Assembly: GCA_030595835.1 (NCBI GenBank)
Contig: JAUVLG010000023.1
Coordinates: 1-35,566, forward strand
DNA: 35,566 nucleotides
Reading direction: 5' to 3'
Origin: Candidatus Eiseniibacteriota bacterium
Lineage (GTDB): Bacteria > Joyebacterota > Joyebacteria > Joyebacterales > Joyebacteraceae
Shown here: piece after piece, positions 26,613 to 34,571 of the stretch
How the letters are laid out: the number at the start of each line of letters is the position of its first letter
Numbering within the stretch: the stretch's first letter is position 1
Translations under genes and position numbers: made by a program
The notes under the pieces: model-generated
The model's input: only the letters and a program-made list of their open reading frames with translations
Told to the model about the DNA's origin: nothing
Databases searched by the model: none

Positions 26613-27968
26613 GTGCGAAGGACCATCACAATACTGGCAGTTGTCCTGGCGGTCATCGCCGCGGGCGTTGTGTTCCACGTTCGAAGGTCCGCTCCGTCGG
26701 GCGACGTTCGGATCACGGCGGCCCCCTCCAAAATCGTGATCGTTGGGATAGACGGCCTCGATTGGTCCCGTGTCAACCGCCTTGCCGATGAGGGACGCAT
26801 GCCGAACCTCGCGCGCATGAGGAGCGAGGGGGCATCGGGCATCCTCCACTCCATACGACCGTTCGTTTCGCCCACGATCTGGACCAGCATCGCTACGGGC
26901 AAGACCGAGGAGAAGCACGGCATCAGCGGGTTCCTCGTGAACGCAGCCAGTCGCGGCGATGCCTCTCCTACCACGAGCAACATGCGCAAGGTCAAGGCCG
27001 TGTGGCAGATCCTGTCTGCCGCCGAGTGGTCCGTGGGCGTCATCGGATGGCTCGTGACGTATCCTGCCGATGCCGTGAATGGGTATCTGATCTCGTCACA
27101 CGTGACGCTCGCTCTGTCGGCGAAGCTGGAGTTACGGGCACCCAACCAGACCGACGAATGGCTCAACGACGGAGTCTACCCCAGTGGCCTCTGGTCAGAG
27201 GTTGCGGACAATGTTTATCACGAGGAGGACGTCGGCGACTCCATCATCCAGTCGTTCATTGCGACCTCTCCGGATCGTGCCATGAAGGAGGAGAAGATCC
27301 GAACCTCCGGCCTGGCGAGGTTCTACGCGTCCGACATGACATCGCTCACTCTGGCGCGGCACTTCTTCAAGACGCAACCCGCGGATTTCAGCGCCGTCTA
27401 CTTCCGCGGCAGCGATATGACCAGTCACTTCTTCTGGCGATTCATGGAGCCGGAATCGTGGAAGAGAGAACTGTCGGCGGAGGCTGTCGAGACGTTCTCT
27501 CCCGTGGTCGAGCGTTACTACGCGCTCGCAGATTCGCTTCTTGGCGAGGTGCTCGAGCTGGTCGATAGCGACGCGATCGTGCTTCTCATCTCCGATCACG
27601 GGTTCGCCGGCCACAGGGGCTACCGAGGTTTCGAGGGCGATGTTGCGGTTGGTGTCGAGATGCACAGGGAAGACGGGATCCTCTTCGTCAACGGTCCGGG
27701 CATCAAGCGTGGCGAGCGCATAAAGGGCGCGAGCGTTCTGGATGTTACCCCGACCGTGCTCGCGCTGGCCGGCCTGCCGGTTGCCCGCGACATGGACGGA
27801 AGGCCGCTGACGGAGGCCATGAGCGGGGTCTTCCTTGAGAGGCATCCTGTCGTCTATATAGATAGCTACGAGGTTGGGGGTGCGCCTGACGGAGATCTCA
27901 CTCCCGTCGAGTCACCCATCGATGACGAGATAAAGGAGATGCTCAGGTCGCTCGGGTACATAGACTAG
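26613..27968 (+). CDS. Membrane-anchored alkaline-phosphatase-superfamily phosphohydrolase, array copy 5
   Basis: A 451-aa paralog with complete active-site residues (VGIDGLDW, VSPTIWTSIATGK, KHGIS, GSDMTSHFFW, ISDHGF, EMHREDG) and the acidic tail with LRSLGYID. It is anchored by an N-terminal membrane helix (TITILAVVLAVIAAGVVF) instead of a lipid. The GTG at 26613 is chosen because GGAGG lies at 26599-26603 with a 9-base gap; the open frame reaches back to a GTG at 26574 that overlaps the stop of copy 4. An extra segment (about residues 150-240) precedes the GSDMTSH motif. It closes the array; the glycosyltransferase-like gene follows after 49 bases. Confidence 0.85.
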   Translation: MRRTITILAVVLAVIAAGVVFHVRRSAPSGDVRITAAPSKIVIVGIDGLDWSRVNRLADEGRMPNLARMRSEGASGILHSIRPFVSPTIWTSIATGKTEEKHGISGFLVNAASRGDASPTTSNMRKVKAVWQILSAAEWSVGVIGWLVTYPADAVNGYLISSHVTLALSAKLELRAPNQTDEWLNDGVYPSGLWSEVADNVYHEEDVGDSIIQSFIATSPDRAMKEEKIRTSGLARFYASDMTSLTLARHFFKTQPADFSAVYFRGSDMTSHFFWRFMEPESWKRELSAEAVETFSPVVERYYALADSLLGEVLELVDSDAIVLLISDHGFAGHRGYRGFEGDVAVGVEMHREDGILFVNGPGIKRGERIKGASVLDVTPTVLALAGLPVARDMDGRPLTEAMSGVFLERHPVVYIDSYEVGGAPDGDLTPVESPIDDEIKEMLRSLGYID

Positions 27969-28017
27969 CTCGCATCCGTGCCGGCCCATACGTTGTCAGC
28001 CTCCCAGGGTGCTCTTC

Positions 28018-30492
28018 ATGACGCGCAAGTCCAGGAAATCCAACCCCCGCACCAAGCGCCCAACAGAGGTCTCTCGCGCTACCGGTGCCTCCGGGACATC
28101 CGACACGGCGACAGACGCGCCCGGCGCCCGTACGGGCATCCGCGGTCTGACCAGCAGGCCGTGGTTCTGGCCGGTGGTGATATTCGTCGTCGCCTTCCTT
28201 CTCAGGACCATCTACATCTCTCAGGTGAGGTACACGCCCTTCTTCCAGACGCTGGGCTTGGACGCGAAGTTCTACGACCAGTGGGCAAGGGACATTGCCG
28301 GCGGAACCGCCGAGCGCGGCGCATTCTTCATGACCCCGCTTTACTCGTACTTCCTGGCGACCGTGTACAGGCTGTTCGGCAGAGATCTTCTGCTCGTAAG
28401 GATGATCCAGGCCGGGCTGGGTGCGGGGACTGCGTCGCTCATCTACCTCGTGGGACGCGACGTTTTTGACAAGAGGGTCGGTCTGCTTGCCGGCCTGCTC
28501 ACCGCGAGCTACGGCGCTCTCATTTTCTACGATTGCTCCGTGCTGCTCACTCCGCTCCTCGTCTTCCTGAACGTGCTCGCCGTGTACCTGCTGCTCAGGG
28601 CCGATTCGTCCAGGAGGCCCATCTACTGTGTGGCCGCAGGCGCCGTCCTGGGTCTGGCCGCCGTAGGAAGGGCCGCAGCGCTCCTGTCGGCAGCCGCGGC
28701 CGTCCTCTGGATGTGGCACTCCGCACGGGCGGGCGCCGGGCGCAAGGCCACGGTGTCTTCCGATTCCGACGGCGGGCGAAGTCGCGGCGGCGAACGGTCG
28801 GCCAGGCGCCCCGCGGCGCTTCGGGGCGCGGCGCTCGTCGTCCTTGGGCTGGTGCTCGTGGTCGGTCCGGTGACGCTTCGAAACTACGTGGTGGAGCGCG
28901 ATTTCGTCCTGGTGACCTCGAACGGTGGCCTCAACTTCTTTATCGGCAACGGCGAGGGCGCGACCGGCGGCTACGCTAAGCCCGCGGGACTGGACATTGC
29001 CACCGACCTTTATGGAAAGGCGCTCGCGGAAGAGGCGCTCGGACGTGAGCTCAAACCCTCGGAGGTCTCCGACTACTGGTACGCCCGCGGTTGGGAGGAC
29101 ATAAGGACTCGCCCCGGGCAGTGGAGCAAGCTGATGGTTCGGAAGCTCGCGTTCGTCATGAGTTCTTACGAGCTGCCGCAGCTGGAGAACTACGACTTCC
29201 AGAAACGCTACTCGGCGCTCCTGGCACTGCCTCTCCCGGGGTTCGCCGTCCTTGCTCCTCTTGGACTTCTGGGGCTGGGTCTCACGTTCCGGCGGAGGCG
29301 GCCCAGGCTGTTGGCTCTGTACTTCTCCGTGTATCTGCTGTCGATCGTTGCCTTCTTCGTGGTGGCGAGGTACAGGCTACCCGTGGTACCCCTCCTGATC
29401 GTGCTGGCCTCCTATGCCGCCGTGGAGCTCGCCCGGCGGGTCCAGGCGCGGGAGTTCGCAGCGCTGGTGGTCCCGGTCGTGGCACTTGGGGTTCTCCTGT
29501 ATGTCGTCAATGCCAATCACTACGGTGTCAATCGGGAATCGGGGTTCGGTCAGCCGCACTTCCGATTGGGGATCATCTACTCGGAGCGAGGGATGACGGA
29601 GGAAGCCGTCGCCGAGTACGAGATGGCGATCAGGCTGGATCCGGAGTACCAGAAGAGCTACCTGAATCTAGGTTCAGTTCTCTCGGTGGCCGGGCGGACC
29701 GACGAGGCGATGGCGGCGTTCAGAAACGCGCTGAGGGTGAATCCGGGATACGTGGCTGCGCGGATCAACCTTGCCATGCTGCTTGAGCGGTCTGAGGACT
29801 ACGATCGTGCGCTTGCCCACGTGGACACGGTTCTGGGTTGGGACGGGCGAAATGCGACTGCTCTCAAGGAACGGGGTGTCATCCTCTATCGGGCCGGAAG
29901 TCCGGGCGAAGCGGAGGAATGGCTCACTGAGGCCCTGAGATGGGACACGACGGGCGCGGAGAGGGCCGAGATCGAGTTCTACCTGGCGCTGCTGGGTGGG
30001 GCGACGGGGCGAGAGATCCCGCCTGGCGCGGTCACCGCCATCGCGCGCGCCGATACACTGGCGCAGACCGGGCGCGTAGTCGAGGCCCTTGACGTTCTTG
30101 CGGAGGCCGGACGGCTTGCCCCCCACTCGGGCGAGCCGCTCAGACAGCAAGCGCTCCTCAAGCGGCACATGGGTCTTCTGGACGAGGCACTGGAGCTCAT
30201 GGTGGGGGCGCTACGCCTTGACCCGGTTCTTGACAGCGGTCACTACATGTACGGGGTCTTCCTCAACGAGGCCGGCCGCCACGACGAGGCCCTTCTCGAG
30301 TACGATGCCGAGCTCAGAATCCGTTCTGATTTCGCGCCGGCACATCTAAATCTCGCTCTGACCTACTATTTCCACGCGGGGAATCCGAATCTCGGGGCGT
30401 TCCACTACCGGCAGCATCTGGCCCTCGGCGGCGCACGGGTTGAGGCGCTGGAATCGCTCTTGAGAGATCTGGAATCATCGAATAGCCCTTAG
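28018..30492 (+). CDS. GT-C-like membrane glycosyltransferase with C-terminal TPR repeats
   Basis: An 824-aa protein. A basic Ser/Thr-rich N-terminus is followed by about 10 membrane helices (about residues 45-500). The first extracytoplasmic loop carries the acidic motif LGLDAKFYDQWARDIA, in the place where PMT/ArnT-type GT-C enzymes keep their catalytic Asp/Glu. About eight TPR units follow (about 510-815; for example YLNLGSVLSVAGRTDEAMAAFRNALRVNP). Such enzymes usually transfer sugars from polyprenyl-phosphate donors to surface targets. The start is the ATG at 28018, with AGGGTG 6 bases upstream; a GTG at 28009 is also in frame. The location after the phosphohydrolase array suggests shared envelope glycan or lipid chemistry, which is an inference. 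The acceptor is unknown. Confidence 0.8.
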   Translation: MTRKSRKSNPRTKRPTEVSRATGASGTSDTATDAPGARTGIRGLTSRPWFWPVVIFVVAFLLRTIYISQVRYTPFFQTLGLDAKFYDQWARDIAGGTAERGAFFMTPLYSYFLATVYRLFGRDLLLVRMIQAGLGAGTASLIYLVGRDVFDKRVGLLAGLLTASYGALIFYDCSVLLTPLLVFLNVLAVYLLLRADSSRRPIYCVAAGAVLGLAAVGRAAALLSAAAAVLWMWHSARAGAGRKATVSSDSDGGRSRGGERSARRPAALRGAALVVLGLVLVVGPVTLRNYVVERDFVLVTSNGGLNFFIGNGEGATGGYAKPAGLDIATDLYGKALAEEALGRELKPSEVSDYWYARGWEDIRTRPGQWSKLMVRKLAFVMSSYELPQLENYDFQKRYSALLALPLPGFAVLAPLGLLGLGLTFRRRRPRLLALYFSVYLLSIVAFFVVARYRLPVVPLLIVLASYAAVELARRVQAREFAALVVPVVALGVLLYVVNANHYGVNRESGFGQPHFRLGIIYSERGMTEEAVAEYEMAIRLDPEYQKSYLNLGSVLSVAGRTDEAMAAFRNALRVNPGYVAARINLAMLLERSEDYDRALAHVDTVLGWDGRNATALKERGVILYRAGSPGEAEEWLTEALRWDTTGAERAEIEFYLALLGGATGREIPPGAVTAIARADTLAQTGRVVEALDVLAEAGRLAPHSGEPLRQQALLKRHMGLLDEALELMVGALRLDPVLDSGHYMYGVFLNEAGRHDEALLEYDAELRIRSDFAPAHLNLALTYYFHAGNPNLGAFHYRQHLALGGARVEALESLLRDLESSNSP

Positions 30493-30522
30493 TGCGAGGC
30501 CTTCTTCTCTCCGTGATAGACG

Positions 30523-30551
30523 TTGACACGGGGCGTGCCAACTGGTATAAT
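30523..30551 (+). promoter_or_regulatory. Perfect consensus sigma70 promoter
   Basis: TTGACA at 30523-30528, a 17-base spacer and TATAAT at 30546-30551, with TG one base upstream of the -10 (extended -10). All twelve hexamer positions match consensus, which is rare for a natural promoter and implies strong constitutive initiation near 30558. It lies 31 bases after the glycosyltransferase stop and about 300 bases upstream of the next start codon. Confidence 0.88.
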
Positions 30552-30557
30552 CCTCAT

Positions 30558-30645
30558 CGAGTCGGGAAATATAGCGAGGGCGCTGGCGGGCCTTCAGTAC
30601 ACGTGCCCGTGCAAGATTGGCAGTCTTGTAAGCGGGTGTTTTTGT
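30558..30645 (+). ncRNA. Candidate small RNA or terminated leader (attenuator)
   Basis: Transcription from the consensus promoter would begin near 30558. At 30606-30636 the RNA folds into CCCG/CGGG plus TGCAAGA/TCTTGTA (one G-U pair, two-base AG bulge) around a seven-base loop, directly followed by TGTTTTT at 30637-30643. This is an intrinsic terminator about 85 bases from the start site. Either it ends an independent small RNA or it is a regulated terminator in the leader of the secreted-protein gene at 30850. No known riboswitch core or tRNA features were recognised. Confidence 0.45.
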
Positions 30646-30730
30646 ACCGTTTGCATGCATGGAATTCGTCGATGTTAACTGCACTTGGGATTGCGTGACG
30701 CTTCGACACAGCTGATCACTCGACAACGAT

Positions 30731-30755
30731 CACCCCGGCCGGCGCGCCGGCGGTG
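30731..30755 (+). other. GC hairpin in the leader of the 938-aa secreted protein gene
   Basis: CACC at 30731-30734 pairs with GGTG at 30752-30755. After a CCG bulge the near-palindrome GCCGG/CCGGC extends the stem with a CGCG loop. There is no T-run. The 30646-30849 stretch holds no other gene or second promoter that can be recognised; its last 20 bases provide the G-rich RBS. Confidence 0.4.
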
Positions 30756-30849
30756 TCGCCTTCACGCTTCGCGCGTGGTCGGGGAGTGAGACGCACAGAT
30801 AGTGAAGGTTGAGCAGGATTGCCTTCTGTTATGAGGGGGGATTTAGCGA

Positions 30850-33666
30850 ATGAAGAACACATTTCTGATTGCTGTGGCAATCGGGGCGGTGTTGGCGCTT
30901 ACCACCGGTGCCCCTGCTGTTGGCATCGGGACGGATCTCGTCAGCCGAGTTCCTTCGCCCGGCATGTCGCCCAGCGGCACGCAGCTCGAGGGCACGAGAC
31001 TGGAGACCCTGTGGATCTTCGATGCTAACTTCGAAGATGAGGTGGGAGACAACGCCGGATGGACAGCGTGGGACCGCAGCGGAACGCTCGCCAGTGTAAA
31101 CTTCTGGCATCACGACACGATCCGCATCAACGGCTACACGCATCTGGGCGCGAGCACCTGGTGGTGCGGCACGACCAATGAGTGCTGGCGGCAGGCTCGC
31201 GGCTACGCGAACGACTGGATGCAGATTCTCGAGCGGAACTTCACGGAGGCCAACGGTCTCACGGGAACTCTGACGTTCGAGTACGACCAGCGTTTCGCGA
31301 TGGAGAAGGACTACGACTACGGTTACGTCGATATCCGTTCCTCCGCGACAGCCGACACGTGGTACACGGTCAGCTCTATTACCAACCCCGGCTTTGCGGG
31401 TACGCCCGGCATCTCTCAGGACTGGAACAGCGTGCATCCGGCTGGCGGCGGGCACGTGGTCCTGGATATCACGACCGAGGCCATGGGTGTGAACTTCGAT
31501 CTGAGGTTCCGGTTCGAGTCGGACGGCGCGTACTCGTCTCAGGATGAGTACGACAACCCGAACGGCCACCCCGTTCTCGACGGTGCGTGGCAGCTGGACA
31601 ACATCACGCTTTACGACGACGGCGTGCCAATCTTCACCGATGACGCCGAGGGCGGCGACAACGGCTGGGTGCACGATGACGTCGCAGCGGCCGGCCAGAC
31701 AGGCTTGACGTTCTGGCGCGGTCAGTTCGGCATCGACTTCGTTACGGGACGCGACTTCACGTGCGACGATAGACCCGTCGGCAGCTGGATGTATGCCGCG
31801 GTCGACCCGTTCACGAGTCAGATGTTGGACGGTGAGTATGCATGGCTCGTCAGCCCGCCAATTGATGTCAGTGGTGCGGCCAAGCTCATCGGTCAGTGGG
31901 ACCAGTGGGTCGACCTGCCGAGGCCGACGAACGACATCTTCAACCTGTCGCTGGCTTCGAACGACCTGTATGCGTGCGTGACCGACCCTGCCGGCTTTGC
32001 TGATGAGAGCCCCGGCTGGTGGTATGGTGGTCCGTTCTGGGGCGTCTGGACCGATGACTGGGATGCCTTCGCTGGCAACGCCTGGCTGGCGATCCGGTGG
32101 GAGCTCCAGAATGACGATCCAGCGGAGGAGCCGCACATGGCCGGCATCTTCGTCAACCGCCAGAGGGTCGGTATCCCTTCGGGTGACGCGGGAACCACAT
32201 GGAACTACAGCGTCTGGAACAGGTTCTTCGACGTATTCCCGAACGAACTGGCGGCCGGGCAGCCCGATTCGGCAGTGATCAACGTCAAGGACGACGATGA
32301 TATCGCCGCACTGACACTGATCGCCGACAACGGCCTCACCCAGACCAGCTATGTCTGCCGACGCCAGGATCCGATGGGCAACGACTGGACCGTTCCGCCG
32401 CCCAGTGTTGAGATGATCGTGGGCTCCGAGATCCACTACTACTTCGAGGCGGAGGACGGCGTCGGTAACACGGCGACCTATCCCGGCAGCGCGCCGGAGG
32501 GCTACATCGAGTTCTCCATTCTTCCGATCAGCGCGAGCATCGGCGATCCGGGCCTGCTCCTGGTTGACAAGCACGGTCGTCGGACGCCTGGCGCGGAGCG
32601 CAACTACCGCCACACCTCGGAGTACTACTACCGCGAGATGCTCGGCATCCTCGGGTACGAGTGGGAGACGTTCGACGTGGAGGTTCCGTCGGGCAGCACG
32701 GACCAGTCCAACGGTCCGGACAGCTCCGGCTACAAGTACTCCGACACGCAGATCTGGTTCACGAACGAGTTCGACTCCTACACGATCAAGAAGCCGGATC
32801 AGGCCAACCTGATCGCGTGGCTGAACCAGGCCGGAGGGGGGAAGGACAGGAACCTTCTTATCACCGGTAATGACTGGAGCAAGGAGCTGATGCAGACGGG
32901 CATCGAGACCCTGAGCTTCTTCGACGTCTGGCTCGCATCCGACTACATCGCGAATGCGGTCGGTATCGTGACGGTGGACAGCGTGCCTGGTATCAAGGAT
33001 GTTCCTGGTGGCGCAACGTTCATGAGCCATGACGATGGCCAGGCCATTCTGCGAGGTGCATGTCCGCAGCTTCATTACTACGATGTCATCGACCCCGACG
33101 CCGGCATCCCGGGCGCCGAGGCGGCTGTGCAGTACGAGGCTCTTGACAGCTCGACGTACGGTGCGGGCACCGCGTACACACACCAGACTCTGGGCTACAA
33201 TACGGTCAGCCTCGGGTTCGGTCTGGAGTACTTCGCTGACGGCGTCGTAGGTGCTGGTGCTAGCAACTACACGGCCGAAGGGTACTTCCATGACGGCATC
33301 GAAGACAGAGTCAACATGATGGGCAACATCATGACCTACTTCAGTCAGACTCCGTCCGGTCCTGGTACGGGTGTCGAGGACGGCAGGAAGAACGAGCTGT
33401 CGCACGCGTATCCGAACCCGTTCAACCCGGTCACGAAGATCGCCTACAGCGTGAAGGAAGCCGGTCCGGTGACGATAGAGGTCTACAACGTCGCTGGTAA
33501 GGTCGTCCGCACGCTTCTGGACACCGAGGTTGACGCCGGTGCCCGGGGCTTCGTTGTCTGGAACGGCGCGAACAACGGTGGAGAGAGATGCGCGAGTGGC
33601 GTCTACTTCTACCGTATCAACGCTGCGGGCTTCTCGGAGTCCCGCAAGATGATCATGCTGAAGTAG
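30850..33666 (+). CDS. Large secreted protein with two jelly-roll-like modules and FlgD-Ig/T9SS-like C-terminal domain
   Basis: A 938-aa protein with an N-terminal Sec signal peptide (MKNTFLIAVAIGAVLALTTG). Two related modules each open with an F.D..E.G...GW pattern (about residues 57-260 and 262-430); the first contains a STWWCG motif. Next come a beta-sandwich region, an alpha/beta domain beginning GLLLVDKHGRRTPGAERNY (about 570-800), and a C-terminal domain (about 855-938) with YPNPFNPVTKIAYSV, VYNVAGKVVRTLL and ASGVYFYR, ending KMIMLK. That last domain resembles FlgD-Ig/type A sorting domains used for export or surface attachment. No HExxH or other catalytic motif was seen, so enzymatic function is not claimed. 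The start ATG has a GAGGGGGG RBS. Confidence 0.82.
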   Translation: MKNTFLIAVAIGAVLALTTGAPAVGIGTDLVSRVPSPGMSPSGTQLEGTRLETLWIFDANFEDEVGDNAGWTAWDRSGTLASVNFWHHDTIRINGYTHLGASTWWCGTTNECWRQARGYANDWMQILERNFTEANGLTGTLTFEYDQRFAMEKDYDYGYVDIRSSATADTWYTVSSITNPGFAGTPGISQDWNSVHPAGGGHVVLDITTEAMGVNFDLRFRFESDGAYSSQDEYDNPNGHPVLDGAWQLDNITLYDDGVPIFTDDAEGGDNGWVHDDVAAAGQTGLTFWRGQFGIDFVTGRDFTCDDRPVGSWMYAAVDPFTSQMLDGEYAWLVSPPIDVSGAAKLIGQWDQWVDLPRPTNDIFNLSLASNDLYACVTDPAGFADESPGWWYGGPFWGVWTDDWDAFAGNAWLAIRWELQNDDPAEEPHMAGIFVNRQRVGIPSGDAGTTWNYSVWNRFFDVFPNELAAGQPDSAVINVKDDDDIAALTLIADNGLTQTSYVCRRQDPMGNDWTVPPPSVEMIVGSEIHYYFEAEDGVGNTATYPGSAPEGYIEFSILPISASIGDPGLLLVDKHGRRTPGAERNYRHTSEYYYREMLGILGYEWETFDVEVPSGSTDQSNGPDSSGYKYSDTQIWFTNEFDSYTIKKPDQANLIAWLNQAGGGKDRNLLITGNDWSKELMQTGIETLSFFDVWLASDYIANAVGIVTVDSVPGIKDVPGGATFMSHDDGQAILRGACPQLHYYDVIDPDAGIPGAEAAVQYEALDSSTYGAGTAYTHQTLGYNTVSLGFGLEYFADGVVGAGASNYTAEGYFHDGIEDRVNMMGNIMTYFSQTPSGPGTGVEDGRKNELSHAYPNPFNPVTKIAYSVKEAGPVTIEVYNVAGKVVRTLLDTEVDAGARGFVVWNGANNGGERCASGVYFYRINAAGFSESRKMIMLK

Positions 33667-33699
33667 AGCCTGATCGTCCGGTTGTATGTAAGGTTGTGT

Positions 33700-33733
33700 G
33701 AGAGGGGGGCCTGCCAGGGTTCCCCTCTCTTCG
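33700..33733 (+). terminator. Hairpin terminator after the 938-aa gene
   Basis: GAGAGGGG at 33700-33707 pairs with CCCCTCTC at 33722-33729 around a 14-base loop, followed by TTCGTACC. The T-run is short, so efficiency is uncertain. It lies 33 bases after the stop. Confidence 0.6.
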
Positions 33734-34079
33734 TACCTCTCCGTTGCGCCGCGGGGACGTCGCCGCTACCCCACTCGTAGCTCGCCGTCGCCGCGCGTCG
33801 AGGCCCGCTCGCTCCACGCGAGCGCGTCCGGAACCCCCTGCCGTTCAACTTTTCCGCACGAATCGTGTCTGACTAAGATGAGTCGGGAAACAACGTGAGT
33901 ACCTTCGTGCGCACAACCCCGGAGTCCGTGCTTGGCCGCTCGTCTTGAGGCCGCATGTCACTTCCCCGGGCCGCGAACACTCCAGAGAGATGAGTGGCCC
34001 CCCGGCGAGGAAGAGACCAACAGCCTGAAGCACCAATGCATGAGTAGGATTACTCAACACATCACAGGGGGAACTAGTG
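33734..34079 (+). other. Intergenic leader region of the remnant gene
   Basis: No gene was recognised in these 346 bases. TAAGAT at 33874-33879 could be a weak -10, directly followed by GAGTCGGGAAA at 33880-33890, an 11-mer also present just downstream of the consensus promoter (30559-30569). A perfect hairpin TGAGTA/TACTCA with a GGAT loop lies at 34041-34056, shortly before the RBS AGGGGGA near 34065. The short open frames here look like chance. Confidence 0.4.
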
Positions 34080-34256
34080 ATGAGATCAAGACTTCTGATG
34101 ACGCTGCTCGACACGGACGTCGAGGCGGGTGCCGCCGGGTACGTTGTCTGGGACGGCAGAGCTGAATCCGGGGAGCAGTGCGCGAGCGGTGTCTACTTCT
34201 ACCGCATCGCCGCACCCGGCTTCACGACATCGCGCGAGATGATCATGCTTAAGTGA
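34080..34256 (+). pseudogene. 58-codon remnant of a secreted-protein gene (start plus C-terminal domain end only)
   Basis: The frame runs from ATG 34080 to TGA 34254-34256. After MRSRLLM the rest, TLLDTDVEAGAAGYVVW to SREMIMLK, matches the last 50 residues of the 938-aa protein (TLLDTEVDAGARGFVVW...CASGVYFYR...MIMLK). It has a proper RBS (AGGGGGA) and its own downstream terminator, but the signal-peptide hydrophobic core, all modules and the first half of the C-terminal domain (PNPFNP part) are absent. It is best explained as an in-frame internal deletion of a once large gene. A functional mini-protein is less likely because half a beta-sandwich should not fold. Confidence 0.72.
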
Positions 34257-34287
34257 CGGAGAACGATTGGGTGACAGGTCGGTTGTC

Positions 34288-34330
34288 GGGGGTACCCCGT
34301 GCGGGAGCATGGGGTACCCCCATGTGTTTG
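34288..34330 (+). terminator. Long hairpin terminator after the remnant gene
   Basis: GGGGGTACCCC at 34288-34298 and GGGGTACCCCC at 34311-34321 are perfect complements. The inner GTGC/GCAT pairs extend the stem to 15 bp with a GGGA (GNRA-type) loop. A moderately T-rich ATGTGTTTG follows. It separates the remnant from the last gene. Confidence 0.75.
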
Positions 34331-34536
34331 TGGGGAGCTGGGACGAGCGTTCCTCACCTCGTTTAAGCAAGTGTTAACGGGTGGCCAGAATTCATTGCGG
34401 CGGGCTAATTGCGTGACCAGAGAGGTGTTACGGGATTACGCTGAATGGTGCTCGGGCGGTGCACAGAGGGCCACCGCGAGTCGCAACCGCCGGAGTTCAG
34501 GGAAGTTGCGAGGGAGTACAGGGGGCGGGCTATATC
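34331..34536 (+). other. Intergenic region with two hairpins upstream of the last promoter
   Basis: No gene was recognised. At 34451-34480 CTC and GCGGTG pair with CACCGC and GAG (9 bp with a two-base bulge), and at 34481-34511 TCGCAAC pairs with GTTGCGA around a 17-base loop. The two hairpins lie side by side just upstream of the promoter at 34537. They could be the end of an unrecognised RNA or operator-like structures; nothing decides between these. Confidence 0.35.
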
Positions 34537-34565
34537 TTGACAAACACCCGGAATAGTAGTATGCT
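34537..34565 (+). promoter_or_regulatory. Sigma70-like promoter of the last secreted-protein gene
   Basis: TTGACA at 34537-34542, a 17-base spacer and TATGCT at 34560-34565. The -35 and spacing are ideal and the -10 matches four of six positions. Transcription would begin near 34572, giving a leader of about 246 bases before the ATG at 34818. Confidence 0.7.
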
Positions 34566-34571
34566 TGCTTT

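Noticed and set aside
21590-26920. Apparent long-distance DNA repeats coding SPTIWT.IATGK
   Set aside because: They are explained by paralogy of the phosphohydrolase copies, not by a mobile or CRISPR-type repeat.
30600-30670. tRNA-like sequence around the CTTGTAA loop
   Set aside because: No acceptor stem pairing and no T-loop GTTCRA box; the T-run after the hairpin fits a terminator better.
30492-30698. 68-codon open frame across the consensus promoter
   Set aside because: It covers the promoter and the terminator-like hairpin and has no RBS; chance frame.
30829-33405. Long open frame (858 codons) on the minus strand opposite the 938-aa secreted protein
   Set aside because: Codon-bias shadow. 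The plus strand has RBS, signal peptide and C-terminal domain; the minus product has none of these.
30850-33666. Immune inhibitor A/M6-type metallopeptidase identity for the secreted protein
   Set aside because: The jelly-roll-like modules recall accessory domains of such proteins, but no HExxH motif is present in this protein or in the visible part of the next.
34299-34556. 85-codon open frame in the gap before the last gene
   Set aside because: It overlaps the terminator stem and the promoter, has no RBS, and its composition is Arg/Ser/Gly-rich without motifs.
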